From the NCBI GenBank assembly GCA_048213135.1, contig PS015067.1:15021-57024 (forward strand): a DNA stretch of 42,004 nucleotides, given 5' to 3'. Both the position numbers and the translations under genes were made by a program. Positions 23,301 to 33,415 of the stretch are shown piece after piece. Position 1 is the first letter of the stretch. Each line of letters starts with the position of its first letter. Below the pieces are notes generated by a model that did not search any database, was not told the origin of the DNA, and worked only from the letters and a program-made list of their open reading frames with translations. The stretch comes from Reclinomonas americana ATCC 50394. Lineage: Eukaryota; Jakobida; Jakobea; Jakobida.

Positions 23301-24662
23301 CATCATCTGCGCGGTCACATAGACACACACATTCCACGTGCATACCCGCTGAGCCAGCCATCTACATTTGTCAGAGGTCAGCAAAACGAATAAAAACTCG
23401 GACATCTGAGCGCACAAACACCGTCTGCCTCACCTTTGCTCCATGTCCAGTGCGCGATCACACCATAGACCCAGCTGCAAATGAACAGGTTCAGTATGAG
23501 ATAGCCCTGCAGCGGCGTCGGGTGAGATCATAGACGGGATCACAGTGCGCACGCAGCCACCAAGTGCGAAACTGAAAACTTGATGCGCTCCTGTGTGTTG
23601 TCGCATTGTCAGCTCGCATTACTATCAGTGAGGGGGAAAAGGACAAATGGGACGCAACGGCCACAGCTCCAGACATCACAGTGCCCTGCTCAGCGAGAGA
23701 GTGTCAGACGCGCGCGTGCGCGTGCTGTGTGTGCGCGGATTTCTAAACTCCATAAGGACGCAACAGCTGCAGCGCAGAAACCAAAACCGTACATCCACAC
23801 CAGCGCCTCGTTGGTGTTGTTGGGAATGGCAAACACCTGATTTATGTTGAAACCAAAAACACCATTCGACTCTGTGTGTGTGCGCGGTGAGAAATAAGGA
23901 GATCAACTGCTTTCCAATTTGAGAAACAGTATGTGCGTGAAAGCAGAGGGCAAGGAGGAGAGTCTGACTGGCTGCGCGCGTAAGCCCACGTGTTTTTGTG
24001 TGCAGGTATGTGCGTGTATGTATGCGCTCGAGGCGAGAAGAGTACTCTGAAGTGCAAAACCGAAAGTGACCGTTGACGTACCCGAATAGGCAAGAGTGCT
24101 TCCCAGCGCCCACCAGGCCAGCGCCGCCGTTCCCGTGTCGGCATAGTTTTTGAGCACGATAAGTTGCACGCCCTTTTTCACACTTGCTGCCTGTGACGTG
24201 CACGGGGGAAAGAGAGAGCGAGAGAGTGAGCGAAAGAGAGTCAGAACGAAACACCCAACGAACACACACACACGCCACAAGGCATGCAACGTGCGACAAC
24301 TCACCTCAATGAGCAAAAAGCCAGCCTTCATGAAGAACACGAGTGCGGCACCGACGAACACCCACTGTCATAGAAAGACCAGCGTGAGACTGCCTTCCTT
24401 GTTTGGCGCGCACACACCAATAAGGACGTTTCTTCTTCGTTTCAGGCACACAAGCGAGGGAGAAAGATGTGGTGGTGTGTACCAGACACACACGCACGCA
24501 CACACGCGAACAGATCGAGAAAGAGAAAAAAAGAAGGCAGCCACACGCTTGCAACAGGGAGAGAGTGATGTTCATGGAGAGTTTTGGTGCAAGTCAGTCA
24601 TCGCACGCAACAACAGCATTGACGCTCAGCGTCAGCTCTGCGCTGGCGTTGGTACCGCTCAT
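19701..24662 (-). CDS. Ammonium transporter fused to class III adenylyl cyclase, copy 1 (downstream copy)
   Basis: A single reading path of more than 20 exons joins an Amt/MEP/Rh-type transporter (24662 to about 21720) to a class III nucleotidyl cyclase (21703-20349) and a basic tail ending at 19701. The start ATG at 24662 gives MSGTNASAELTLSVNAV, matching in position and ending the start of copy 2. Phases agree at every junction I tested, including 21691 to 21620 (phase 0), 21603 to 21520 (phase 0), 21511 to 21452 (phase 1), 21336 to 21263 (phase 1) and 21184 to 21108 (phase 0). The protein is roughly 1,000 residues by my estimate. Known: Amt proteins conduct ammonium across membranes, and class III cyclases make cAMP or cGMP. 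Inference: an ammonium-gated adenylyl cyclase at a membrane. It is tandem with a second copy 1.6 kb upstream. Confidence 0.85.
21511..21520 (-). other. 10-nt microexon (DIE plus one base) in copy 1
   Basis: GATATTGAAG is flanked by GCACAG and GTGAGT. It supplies Asp-Ile-Glu and the first base of the following Gly codon. Omitting it would shift the frame and delete the metal-binding Asp. Confidence 0.82.
21603..21620 (-). other. 18-nt microexon (IVVGFT) in copy 1
   Basis: AG precedes and GTGGGT follows six codons that supply the beta-strand before the metal Asp. Phase is 0 on both sides. Neighbouring exon ends at 21691 with donor GTCAGT. Confidence 0.8.
21691..24662 (-). other. Amt transporter domain, copy 1
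   Basis: Family signatures in order: WVFVGAALVFFMKAGFLLIE (near 24340), QLIVLKNYADTGTAALAWW (near 24130), GTVMSGAVA (near 23670), LDFAGDCAVHMVGGYASIAG (near 23200), ALGSFILWFGWL then GFNSISTVTI (22809-22744), YDVNSMLNGSLAGLVG (near 22430), and LHIDDPCDAIGVHGVCSVVG (split at 22140/22081). D and H of DFAG-x4-H and H of GVHG correspond to the pore Asp160, His168 and His318 of E. coli AmtB. The twin-His site is thus intact. An acidic Ser-rich loop (PDNNSSDRGSSVGGATEDD) is inserted between the fifth and sixth helices. The C-terminal KDRTYREEHNDSQAYGVD resembles the regulatory Amt C-terminus. Confidence 0.85.
23346..23361 (-). other. 16-nt microexon (GWLS) in copy 1
   Basis: ATGGCTGGCTCAGCGG lies between AATGTAG and GTATGC. 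It completes D-G-W-L-S-G between exons ending HWTWSK and starting SAPVEKR, as expected for the loop before Amt helix 5. Confidence 0.8.
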
Positions 24663-24913
24663 GAGAGGAGGCCAAATCCGTGAAACCGACGACAACTGAG
24701 CCACAATCACTCCGTGCGACACAAACAATAAAAACGACGTATGATGCGTACGAAGGACAATTTGGATGCGGCCAACGACATGCATAGGGAGGGCAGTAGC
24801 TCTCACTGATCTGTCAAGCCCGCGTACCCCCAAAGAAAAGAGAAAAAAACTGTATTTCTCACGCGCGTGGTGCGCCGTACAACACAACTTCCGAAACTTG
24901 CTTCTCGACGCAC

Positions 24914-26087
24914 TCAGAACCGCTCGCCTGTGCCGCCGCCACCACCACCGAGACTCCAGAAGTCACCCTCGAGACCTACTTGTGCGAATATGTCACGCGC
25001 CTCCTGCACGGACCACTTGCGCCAGTCGCGGCGCGCATGCTGCCCGTACCACACTCGAGAGAGCGCAATGAGCTGCGGCATGGGCACGACGGCACCGCGT
25101 GCGCTCTTAATGGCCCCTCCACCGCAGTGCCGCTGCACCCACGCGTCAATATCGTCGGCGCAGCGAAACGGCACACAGCAGCTGCATGTGTGATGCACGT
25201 TGTCCCAGGCGCGCCGAGGCGGTACCGAAAAGTGCACCACCAGCTCCGGCTGGTCACACTGCATCGTGTCGCCGCCATCGACGCGAATNNNNNNNNNNNN
25301 NNNNNNNNNNNNNNNNNNNNNNNNNNNNNNNNNNNNNNNNNNNNNNNNNNNNNNNNNNNNNNNNNNNNNNNNNNNNNNNNNNNNNNNNNNNNNNNNNNNN
25401 NNNNNNNNNNNNNNNNNNNNNNNNNNNNNNNNNNNNNNNNNNNNNNNNNNNNNNNNNNNNNNNNNNNNNNNNNNNNNNNNNNNNNNNNNNNNNNNNNNNN
25501 NNNNNNNNNNNNNNNNNNNNNNNNNNNNNNNNNNNNNNNNNNNNNNNNNNNNNNNNNNNNNNNNNNNNNNNNNNNNNNNNNNNNNNNNNNNNNNNNNNNN
25601 NNNNNNNNNNGCACACATTCTCGCGCTCCGCCCCGAGGCGAGTGTGAATGAGCACTGCCGTCGCCGCACCGCTGCCGCCGCTGTCGACGAGGAGGAGAGT
25701 GGCGATGCCGAGAGCGCACCACATGCATGGTGCCCACCAGCCCCGCGACGCATCGCCCTCCACCTCCACCCACGTGTGCGTTGGTGACATGGAGAACGGG
25801 TGCACCACCCACAGCGGAGGCAAGTGCACTCCGTCGGCGTGCTCCTCCTCGTACGGGTGCAGCACTGCCGCGTGACCAGCCTCCATGCGGCGCAGTGAGG
25901 ATGCCAGCGCCGCCAGGCTGCCACCAAACACTTCGTCGGCGAGTGTGGCGTAGGTGGGCGGTCGGCCGTCGTGAAGCATGCCTGTCACAATCAAGTGATG
26001 GATCAATGCATCGGCTTTCTCCTCCTCCTCTTCGGCCGCCTCCCTCTCCATCGCTGCCGGTGCGCAGGCTGACAACATTGGGGGCAA
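24914..26087 (-). CDS. Alkylmercury lyase (MerB)-like protein
   Basis: MerB cleaves the carbon-mercury bond of organomercurials. The N-terminal part resembles the MerB winged-helix region, ending in HPFSMSPTHTWVEVEG. Then comes WWAPCMWCALGIATLLL, which aligns to the family WCALDxLGIPALL with the residues around the catalytic Asp (Asp99 in R831b MerB) missing. After a gap (25289-25610) the C-terminal part reads AWDNVHHTCSCCVPF (first Cys aligns with MerB Cys159), ADDIDAWVQRHCG, PMPQLIALSRVWYG and VGLEGDFWSL, a good match to the bacterial family. Stop at 24914. No intron is visible in the sequenced parts, unlike all neighbours, which fits lateral transfer from bacteria. It lies between the two transporter-cyclase copies in the same direction. 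The start may lie further 5', in the gap at 26092. Activity is uncertain because of the missing Asp. Confidence 0.7.
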
Positions 26088-26091
26088 TTGT

Positions 26092-26248
26092 NNNNNNNNN
26101 NNNNNNNNNNNNNNNNNNNNNNNNNNNNNNNNNNNNNNNNNNNNNNNNNNNNNNNNNNNNNNNNNNNNNNNNNNNNNNNNNNNNNNNNNNNNNNNNNNNN
26201 NNNNNNNNNNNNNNNNNNNNNNNNNNNNNNNNNNNNNNNNNNNNNNNN
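26092..26248. other. Assembly gap
   Basis: 157 N bases separate the MerB-like start from the 3' end of copy 2. The promoter of the MerB-like gene, and possibly its true start, are hidden here. Confidence 0.95.
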
Positions 26249-26292
26249 GTATTAGCTGCCTCGCTCTCTCCTCTCACCACTCTCTAGATCAA

Positions 26293-27060
26293 TTACAATG
26301 AATGTTTTGCGTTGGGGGACGGCACCGACGACGCTTGACTTCCGCGACGATTTCTTGTGCTGGCCGACGTCGGCGACAGGAAAACCACGCTTGGCCGCGG
26401 AGCTTGTGACGATATGATGCTCTCTTGTGGAGCAACGCTGGGCCGTCGGTTGTCGGCGGCCGACAGGGGTCGTGAGTGCGATCCTGTTGATGAGTCTGAT
26501 ATTCCCGCAAAGGCAACACTTCTTCGTCGATTTTCTTGCCGGCCGGCGCCCAGCAGACTGGTGCGCGACGATGGCCGCGAGGATCGCCACTCCGCAGCCG
26601 GCAGCGGCTCGCCGGAAACCATGCTGGAGAAGGCGCGGTTGCCCTCGCAGTCCAGATCCAGCTGATTGAGCAGAGTGGCGGCCGAGGGTGTACCGGGTAA
26701 TGACCCGTTGCCACCGACGTACTCGGCCGACATGCTGCCGAGAGTGGGTCGCCGCTCAAGCGTGCGCGACTGTGACCGATCCCGCACATGCATCACCATG
26801 TTGGCGTCGCCGGGTGTCACCGACGCGATATACACACTCGAGCGCCCCGACATTGCCCTCTCCACCGGTATCGCCTGCACCGGGTCGCTCGTCCTTGATT
26901 GTGGACTGGTGAGCGACTCAACAGTCACATGCAGGCCGTGGTTGCCGCCATTGGCTGACATTTTCTCCATGTACTCCTCAGCCGCCTCCGACGGCGCCTG
27001 ATTGTTGCCTGGAGTCATCTCTGCCGGCATGATGCCACCGACCGGCACCGAGTTGTACAT
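26293..27060 (-). other. Basic Ser/Pro-rich tail with RRxS/T motifs, copy 2
   Basis: Four RRxS/T-type sites are visible: LERRPTL, NRRRSVAF, DNRRPSV and NRRGSQ. The tail is unalignable with copy 1 except near the NRxFSSM block and the final FLSPTSAS segment. Confidence 0.7.
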
Positions 27061-30000
27061 GTTCCACCCCTCCGGCAAGCGATCTTGCAGGCGCTCCGGC
27101 AGAATCTGGAACACTGTGTGCACGAGACGGGAAACGCAATCAGCACATTGTGGATCACGAAAGACGACAGTCATGATAAGCTCACCGTGCATCACCTCCG
27201 ACACACCCTTCAGCTCCATTGGCTATCACACCAGAGATTGTCAGTCACGCCATCGAAACGCAAGCGAGGGCGAGTAAGAGACAGCACACAATAGACGCAC
27301 CCCAATGTAGTTGGTCACCACCGGCATGTCCAGCTCGAGTCGCCCTTCAGAGTCCTGTGTGTGTACCGCGCAGAGTGTCAGTGAAAACAATCAACAGCAA
27401 GGTGTGTCTGTTCACCGCGACTGACACGCAACTCGTGGCAATGTGCGCAGGAACTCGTCCGATACGTGGATCATGCCGCCCTTGGCCGTGCCGGACACAC
27501 GCGCACCTCGATTGATCGTCGTGCCTGTGCGTGTTATCATGTCAGTCAGCGTCATGAATTGAATGAGTGGGACACAGGGGCGCAGTGCACCGTAGTAGTC
27601 CAGTCGACCAACGACCTCGTCCATCTGTGGCGCAACATGCAGCAGGTGAGCACGACTTTACAAACTGATATGGTAATCGTAGATAGTGCTCTGTTCACCT
27701 TGTGCGTGGCTTCGCCGTAGTGCAAGCCCATACGAATTCTGAGTCCACGGTAGATGACGCCATATCGTGGCGAGTCCACAATCGCGCCATAGTTGAGCTT
27801 GTAGAGAGCTTTCGGCCAGCGTGTCTGCGGTATAGAAAATGGTGGTGAGATGCGATGCAACCCTTATTGTTCCCCACAAGTGTGGTGTCTGTTACCTCCA
27901 GCAGTGCCATTTGCGTCTCCAGCGCCCAGTGAATCGCATCGAATGGCTTGGTGAAGGACACCATGAAAGCGTCACCTGCCCCACAGCAACAGAGTCAGGC
28001 ACAGTCCTCTTGTCTCGGTGTGCTGAACGTGTGAACATGATGCACACCTTCGGTTTTGACCTCGAAGCCGTTGTGGTCGCGCAGTCCGCGACGCATGATG
28101 CGGTGGTGCTGCTGAATGCAGCGCGACATCAGATCGGCGTCCGTCTCCCACAGAGCCGTGGAGCCTGCCAAGACTGTGTCAGTTTCTCAACTCAGTTCAA
28201 CCTGCACACCGCACCGACTCACCTTCAATATCCTGTACGATGGAAGGATACAAAAAGTAGACAAGATCACTATCAGCAACACATCACACACAGTCAACAG
28301 AATCAGCAGTGTAATCACCGTGAAGGCCACCACAATCTGCACATCAGGAGAGCGAGACAAATGAGCGATATACAGAAAGGAGTTGGTGGTGGACGCGACA
28401 GCACTGACCGTTCCCTTTGGTGCGTTGTCCAGGGCGGCGACATAGAGATCCTCGGCGTCGACACCATACGCCTGGCTGTCGTTGTGCTCCTCGCGGTAGG
28501 TGCGGTCCTTGTAGACGAAGCGCGAAATGTACATGAAAACAGCGGTGTTGGCCAGCACCCACACTGCCACGGTAAGGCTGCCAACAAGCTGCATGGCCAG
28601 CTGCATGCCGCGATTCGGCGGGATGAAGCCGAACACTGCACAGTCACTCTGTGAGCAATACAGAAACGGCGCGCGGAGCGCGATTTCCTGGCGAGTACAA
28701 CACACACCGTTGAAGACGTGCTCGTCCTTGTAGAGTACGCCAACACAGAGGAGGCCGACAATCGAGCACATGCCGTGCACACCGATGGCATCGCATGGGT
28801 CTGCAGCAGAATGAGAATCGTAGAACAACAGACACATCGCGGCAGTGGTGACCAACCATCAATGTGCAGCACTTTTGCCAGACGCTAGAGCAAGGTAAGC
28901 GAAGGTGTGTGTTTCTTAGTCAGCAGCAACAAATGAGAAGCTACACCAGTGCGGTAAACTCACCACTCCAATGTGGTAGCACGCTCCACTGACGACGCCA
29001 ATGATGAATGCCGCCCACGGCTCGACAAATGCGCAGCCTGTGTGCCGTGAGACACGAAGCTGGAGACAGAATCAAACGTCAGTAGCACACACCGGAAGTG
29101 ATGCCGACGAGGCCCGCGAGCGAGCCGTTGATCATCGAGTTGACATCGTAGATGCCCATTTTCCAGCTGCGTGTGATCATGACCACCAACGTGAGTGCGC
29201 ACAGAGCTTCCGATTCTCTCAAGATTCACACGTACCGAGCCACCAGCAAGGCGGAGAGTGTGGCTCCAGATCCCGCAATAATAGAATTCACCGCACACCG
29301 CCCTGCAGCACGCATTCAGCAGAACGCACAATCACTGTAAGTGCGTGCAGCATGAATGCGCACCTGCTGTGCGCATCTGCTCAACGCCTGGAGAGATAGT
29401 GACCGTGGAGCACGCATTGAAACCCTGTTCGTCCCACGCCACATATCAGCAACCACGAATGCAGCACAGTACAGGTGGTGAAAATGGCTGATGACGCACC
29501 AGCCAGCCGAACCACAGAATGAAGCTTCCGAGTGCTTGCAGCATTTGCTGAGTCTTGACCCACTGCGAGCGGACCATCTCGAGCGTGTTGTCGGCCTGCT
29601 CTGAGTTGAGCATAAAGCAAGAATCGCGGGAAGGAAGGTCTCTTGCGCACCGCCACATTTTCCACTTCATCGTCCTCCGTCATGCCGCCCATTGAGGAGC
29701 CACGATCGGACGAGTTGTTGTCGGGTGTGACCTTGGTCTCGAAGACAACACCCGGCCGAGGCCCGAGAATCTGCGTCGGCGCCGTCGTGTCAACAACAAG
29801 TGTGGCCATCGGTGCTGACCGCATTATGCGAGCACTTACCGCTGCTCCAGCAATCGAGGCGTACCCACCGACCATGTGCACGGCGCAATCGCCCGCAAAG
29901 TCAAGGATAAAGTAGCCGTAGAACGGACGCTTCTCAATCGGTGCGGCTCTGCAGTGCAAGCGGCGGGTGAGCGGACACGTACTTTGTGTGTGCCGAGCAT

Positions 30001-31348
30001 ACACCACGCTGCTGTGTGACAGACCCACTCATCCAGCCATCTGCATCGCGTGTTTATGAGAAAAGAAATCCATCAAAATTAACGTCGAAGTATGTTCTCA
30101 CCTTTGCTCCACGTCCAGTGGGCAACCGTGCCGTAGATCCAGCTGCAGACGAACAGGTTGAGCATCAAGTATCCCTGTGCAAGTGGGTGAGTACGGATCC
30201 AAACGGCCACCACCGCACACATTCATCATGGCCGACGAAACGGAGAGTTTGACACGCTCCTGCAGATGAAATCCGAACCCGAACCACACGGTAAGATACC
30301 TCTCTCGACGAAAACGGCAAACGAAACGGAAACGCAACAGCCATGGCGCCCGACATGACAGTTCCCTGTGGAGGAAGAAGGCAAAACGCTGAGTTTACAT
30401 GGCTGGACTGGCGGAAGCTCTTGGACACGCAACTGCACAAGCGCAAAAGCCAAAGCCGAATACCCACACTAAACCATCGGTGGTCGAACTGGGTACACCA
30501 AACACTTGTGCCGAATCAAAGCCGAATACACCATTCAGTGCTGCCATTGTACATCAAGCGAATCACCAGTGAGCAGAAAGGAGGGAGAGGAGATCGGTCA
30601 CACAGGTGCCAAATCTGGAGAGACACATCGACCGTTGACTCACGTGCGTTTTGGAGAGTGTAGCCCAGCCCCCACCAGGCCAACATCGCCGTTCCCGTAT
30701 CCGCGTAGTTCTTGAGCACGATAAGCTGTACACCCTTGCGCACACTGGCCGCCTGCGTTTTGTGTGTAATGTGACGCAAGTTTGTCACAAAATGCGACGA
30801 CTCTCCGAACAGAGACGGAGAGAGAGAGAGAGCACACACACACACAGACTCTCCCTGCTGGTGTCTCGCGACTCACCTCAATGAGCAGGAAGCCAGCTTT
30901 CATGAAGAACACCAGAGTGCCACCGACAAAGATCCACTGCGGCACGCAGTGCGTGTGAGAAAAACGACAAAATACCGCTCACAGATGAGTGTGCATGAGT
31001 GGGTCGCATGCATGTGCGTATCAAGTGGGCGAAGAAGAGTGTGCACGGTGTGTGTGTGTGTGTGTGTGAGAGAGAGACAGCACTATGTGTTGTATCATCT
31101 CCACACTTGTGGAAAACAGCAAGCGAAAGGAGATCTCAGTGCGTCTCCGTTAGAGTGCGCGTGAAAGAGTGCGCGCGTGTGTGTGCGAGGGAGGGTGGGA
31201 GGGAGGGAGAGAGAGAGAACGATAATCGTGTTCGCGAATGAGCCGTTAGTGAGTGGTGAGACGCAACGACAGCGTTGATACCAAACGGCAGATCTGAGTA
31301 TGGATCGGGCGCCGCTGCCGCTGGCATCGATGCCGACGCGTCGTCCAT
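26293..31348 (-). CDS. Ammonium transporter fused to class III adenylyl cyclase, copy 2 (upstream copy)
   Basis: Same architecture and exon layout as copy 1. The start ATG at 31348 gives MDDASASMPAAAAPDPYSDL…INAV and then joins WIFVGGTLVFFMKAGFLLIE (30876-30935). The transporter runs to about 28440, the cyclase from 28430 to about 27060, and the tail to the stop at 26293. Every catalytic and pore residue listed for copy 1 is present here too. Microexons of 16, 18 and 10 nt are conserved in place. Transporter exons differ from copy 1 at many codons and their introns do not align, whereas the cyclase exons and most of their introns are nearly identical. This gene is divergent to whatever lies at 31459. 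Inference: a paralogue with different ammonium affinity, tissue or stage, but the same enzymatic output. Confidence 0.85.
28223..28232 (-). other. 10-nt microexon (DIE plus one base) in copy 2
   Basis: GATATTGAAG between GTACAG and GTGAGT, identical to that of copy 1. It carries the metal-binding Asp codon. Confidence 0.82.
28319..28336 (-). other. 18-nt microexon (IVVAFT) in copy 2
   Basis: ATTGTGGTGGCCTTCACG between GTGCAG and GTGATT. Phase 0 on both sides, same as copy 1. Confidence 0.8.
28432..31348 (-). other. Amt transporter domain, copy 2
   Basis: Signatures in order: GVQLIVLKNYADTGTAMLAW (near 30710), NGVFGFDSAQVFGVPSSTTD (near 30510), GTVMSGAMA (near 30345), GYLMLNLFVCSWIYGTVAHW (30102-30180), LDFAGDCAVHMVGGYASIAG (near 29890), ALGSFILWFGWLGFNACSTV (29504-29425), YDVNSMINGSLAGLVG (near 29130), and LHIDDPCDAIGVHGMCSIVG (split at 28860/28802). 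Pore Asp and both His residues are kept. The intercalated acidic loop (PDNNSSDRGSSMGGMTEDDE) is conserved with copy 1. Confidence 0.85.
30025..30040 (-). other. 16-nt microexon (GWMS) in copy 2
   Basis: ATGGCTGGATGAGTGG between GATGCAG and GTCTGT. It joins in phase to the preceding WTWSK exon and the following APIEKRPF exon, giving D-G-W-M-S-G. Confidence 0.78.
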
Positions 31349-31458
31349 TGTGACGGGGGTGTAAGTGGAAACACTGCGTGTGAGTGCGTGAAACAGCTGC
31401 TGTCTCTTCTCGCACAACCCACGAACAAAACTAACACTCAAATATTCGCTGCGCAAAA

Positions 31459-31600
31459 ATGGAATCCAGTACGTGAAAGGAGACAACGGCGAAAACATCA
31501 CCTGCGTTGTTTCTTCGAGGCGTTGAGAACGTTCGCCGTGGGCATGGGAATACGAGGAGCTGGGACGCCGGCTGCGCAGCGTGTGCTTGCGGCGGTGGAA
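31459..31600 (+). CDS. Possible small spliced gene, start only
   Basis: ATGGAATCCA (31459-31468) followed by GTACGTG can join to an exon from 31528. The result reads MESK-RSPWAWEYEELGRRL then RSVCLRRWNG, a plausible coding start. I cannot follow it convincingly downstream, and no family is recognised. It would be divergent from copy 2, 110 bases away. Confidence 0.25.
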
Positions 31601-32284
31601 CGGTGTGGTCAGTCGAAAGAATCGATCGTTCAGGATTGCAATTCGCGGAGCTCCCTCATTTCGTCGCGCCGTTCATCACGTATCGCAGTTTGTCGATGGG
31701 TTTGTCCGCCCTTCAGCGCTGCGCTGGCGCGCCGCTCATGCTCAGCGGTCGGCGGGTGCCGACAAATCAAGCAGAACTCTGCGGCCGGATTCGAGAAACT
31801 CTCTGCTGCTGCGCGTTTCGCCCCGAAGAGAGTGCATTGCATGATACATGTACATCTACTGCAGCGGCCACCACAGTCAAGTTGGCTGCTGTTCACCATC
31901 TGCACTCGCTCCACCCCACCACTGCTCGCCGCCAGTGTGTGTGTCCCGACAGCCAGGGTCAGTATCTAACGACCATTCCCCTGCTCTCCTTCTTTTCGCT
32001 GCAACGAACTCTCTCCCTGGAAACACCCGCAACGCGGCGATTCTCTTGCCTAACAGTCGAGGCTGCTGTTGCTTCCCTTCTCTCGCCAGCCCTCATGATC
32101 ACCCACCCATCGATCTTCCCTTCAACATTGTCGGCATCGCGATCGACACAGACCGCGCAGCGCGGTCGCGATCACTCATTCCACAACGCTTGACACGGGC
32201 CCACAACACAAGAGTGACTATCGTCACAGCAGCACCCGTGCGCAACAAAAGACGAAGCTCTAACCGCCGTCTTCGAACATCTCT
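31600..32284. other. Unresolved region
   Basis: Long overlapping frames on both strands (for example plus 31507-32193) show no family motif and read partly as Ser/Thr/Pro-rich CT-biased sequence. I see no clear splice path. Exons of the possible gene at 31459 may lie here. Confidence 0.4.
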
Positions 32285-33282
32285 TTACGCATCTGTTCCA
32301 CCGGCACCACCGCCTGCCGCCCACCGCCGCTCACGCTCCTTCTGCCGCACCTCGCGCTCCAGCTCGAACTGCCGATGATCAGCACGCACGAGAAACTCTT
32401 GCCGCTCGATGAACCTTTCGCGGCACCACATGAGAGAAACAAACAAACACACGCAGCAGCACAGCAGCCGCAATTCACAAACCCGTCCTTTCGTGCACCG
32501 GCCAGCTCGTCCTCCAGACCCTGGTCGTTCTTGTACGAGTCCCAGTCGCGCTTGGATCGATCCAGCACCGACTCCTTCTTCGGCTTCTTGATGGCGTTGA
32601 TCATGTCGTCGATGGAGTTGCCGGCGGGACTGTAGGAGAGACAGAGAGCGTGGTGAGAGGAGCGGCCAAAAGAAGAGAGAACGCTCGGGCGACCAAACGC
32701 GCCGTTTCGTGCCGGCCAGTCGCGCTGTCGGAGGCGAGACGACTGGCGGAGGTGGGACAGGCGCAGGTGGAGGCGGAGGTGCAGCAGCAGGTGGCTTGCG
32801 CACACGACTGCTGGCCTGCATCTCAGCAAAGAAATCATCGACCGACTTGCCGGACGCACCACCACTCTTCTGTGCGCCGCCGGAGATGGTCGCGGCAATC
32901 GCAGTCGCCGCGACCGCAGCAGCGCCACGTGTCACACGCGCCTCTCGCGGTTTCACTCCACCCTCAATCGCCGCCCAGTCCTCATCATCATCATCATCAC
33001 CAGAGTCCGATGTCTCCGCCTCGTCCTCCTCCTCATCCTCCTCGTCTCTCCCGACTCGCTTGCCCTTCTTGCCGCCCGCAGATCGCGGAGGCTTTGCTTT
33101 CTTTGTCGCCGCTGCAGATGCGCTCGTCGACTTGCTCTTGGCCGCTTTCTCTACACACACACACGCACACATGCACACACATAGTGTGAGTTGCGCCTGT
33201 TGTTGCCTGTGCGGCATCACCCCGTCAAACCTGGCACGTAGTCCTCGTCAGCGGAACTATCGCTGTGTTCGTCGTCGCTCAT
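32285..33282 (-). CDS. CFDP1: SWC5/CFDP1 (BCNT) family chromatin protein
   Basis: BCNT proteins are subunits of SWR1/SRCAP-type remodellers that place H2A.Z in chromatin. Four exons join in phase: 33282-33231, 33150-32694, 32629-32483 and 32414-32285, giving 261 residues. The N-terminus is acidic and short (MSDDEHSDSSADEDYVP), as usual in the family. A Lys-rich region, an acidic Asp/Glu run (GRDEEDEEEDEAETSDSG) and a Pro-rich linker follow. The C-terminal BCNT domain is clear: KKPKKESVLDRSKRDWDSYK, LEDELAGARKDGF and IERQEFLVRADHRQFELERE. It lies 133 bases downstream of NHP2 on the same strand. Identification is confident. Confidence 0.9.
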
Positions 33283-33415
33283 GTTTGAGTGTTTGAATTG
33301 CTGACGCAGGACATCTTTGCCTCTTTGTTCTTGCTGCTTCCATACGACCATTCATTCACTAACGAGCAAGTCTATCAACGACTACGAGGACGGCAACGCC
33401 ATGCTTGCAAATTCT

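Larger units (their letters stand above)
27060..28444 (-). other. Class III cyclase catalytic domain, copy 2
   Basis: NAPKGT-IVVAFT-DIE-GSTALWE, EVKTEGDAFMVSF, YRGLRIRMGLHYGEATHK, RLDYYGTTINRGARVSG and GGMIHVS are all present. Metal Asp, adenine-selecting Lys/Asp and Asn/Arg residues are intact, so this copy is predicted active on ATP. Confidence 0.88.

Noticed and set aside
24914-26087. MerB-like gene as contaminant DNA
   Set aside because: Its 3' part continues without a gap into the start of transporter-cyclase copy 1, so it is physically in this genome.
28240-28336. An extra membrane helix (VITLLILLTVCDVLLIVIL) before the cyclase in copy 2
   Set aside because: It is the translation of the intron between the 18-nt and 10-nt microexons; copy 1 has unrelated sequence there, and splicing restores the canonical FTDIEGST.
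31507-32193. Plus-strand frame of 228 residues as a gene
   Set aside because: No family motif, composition shifts along its length, and other frames look better in parts; kept only as a weak small-gene candidate at 31459.
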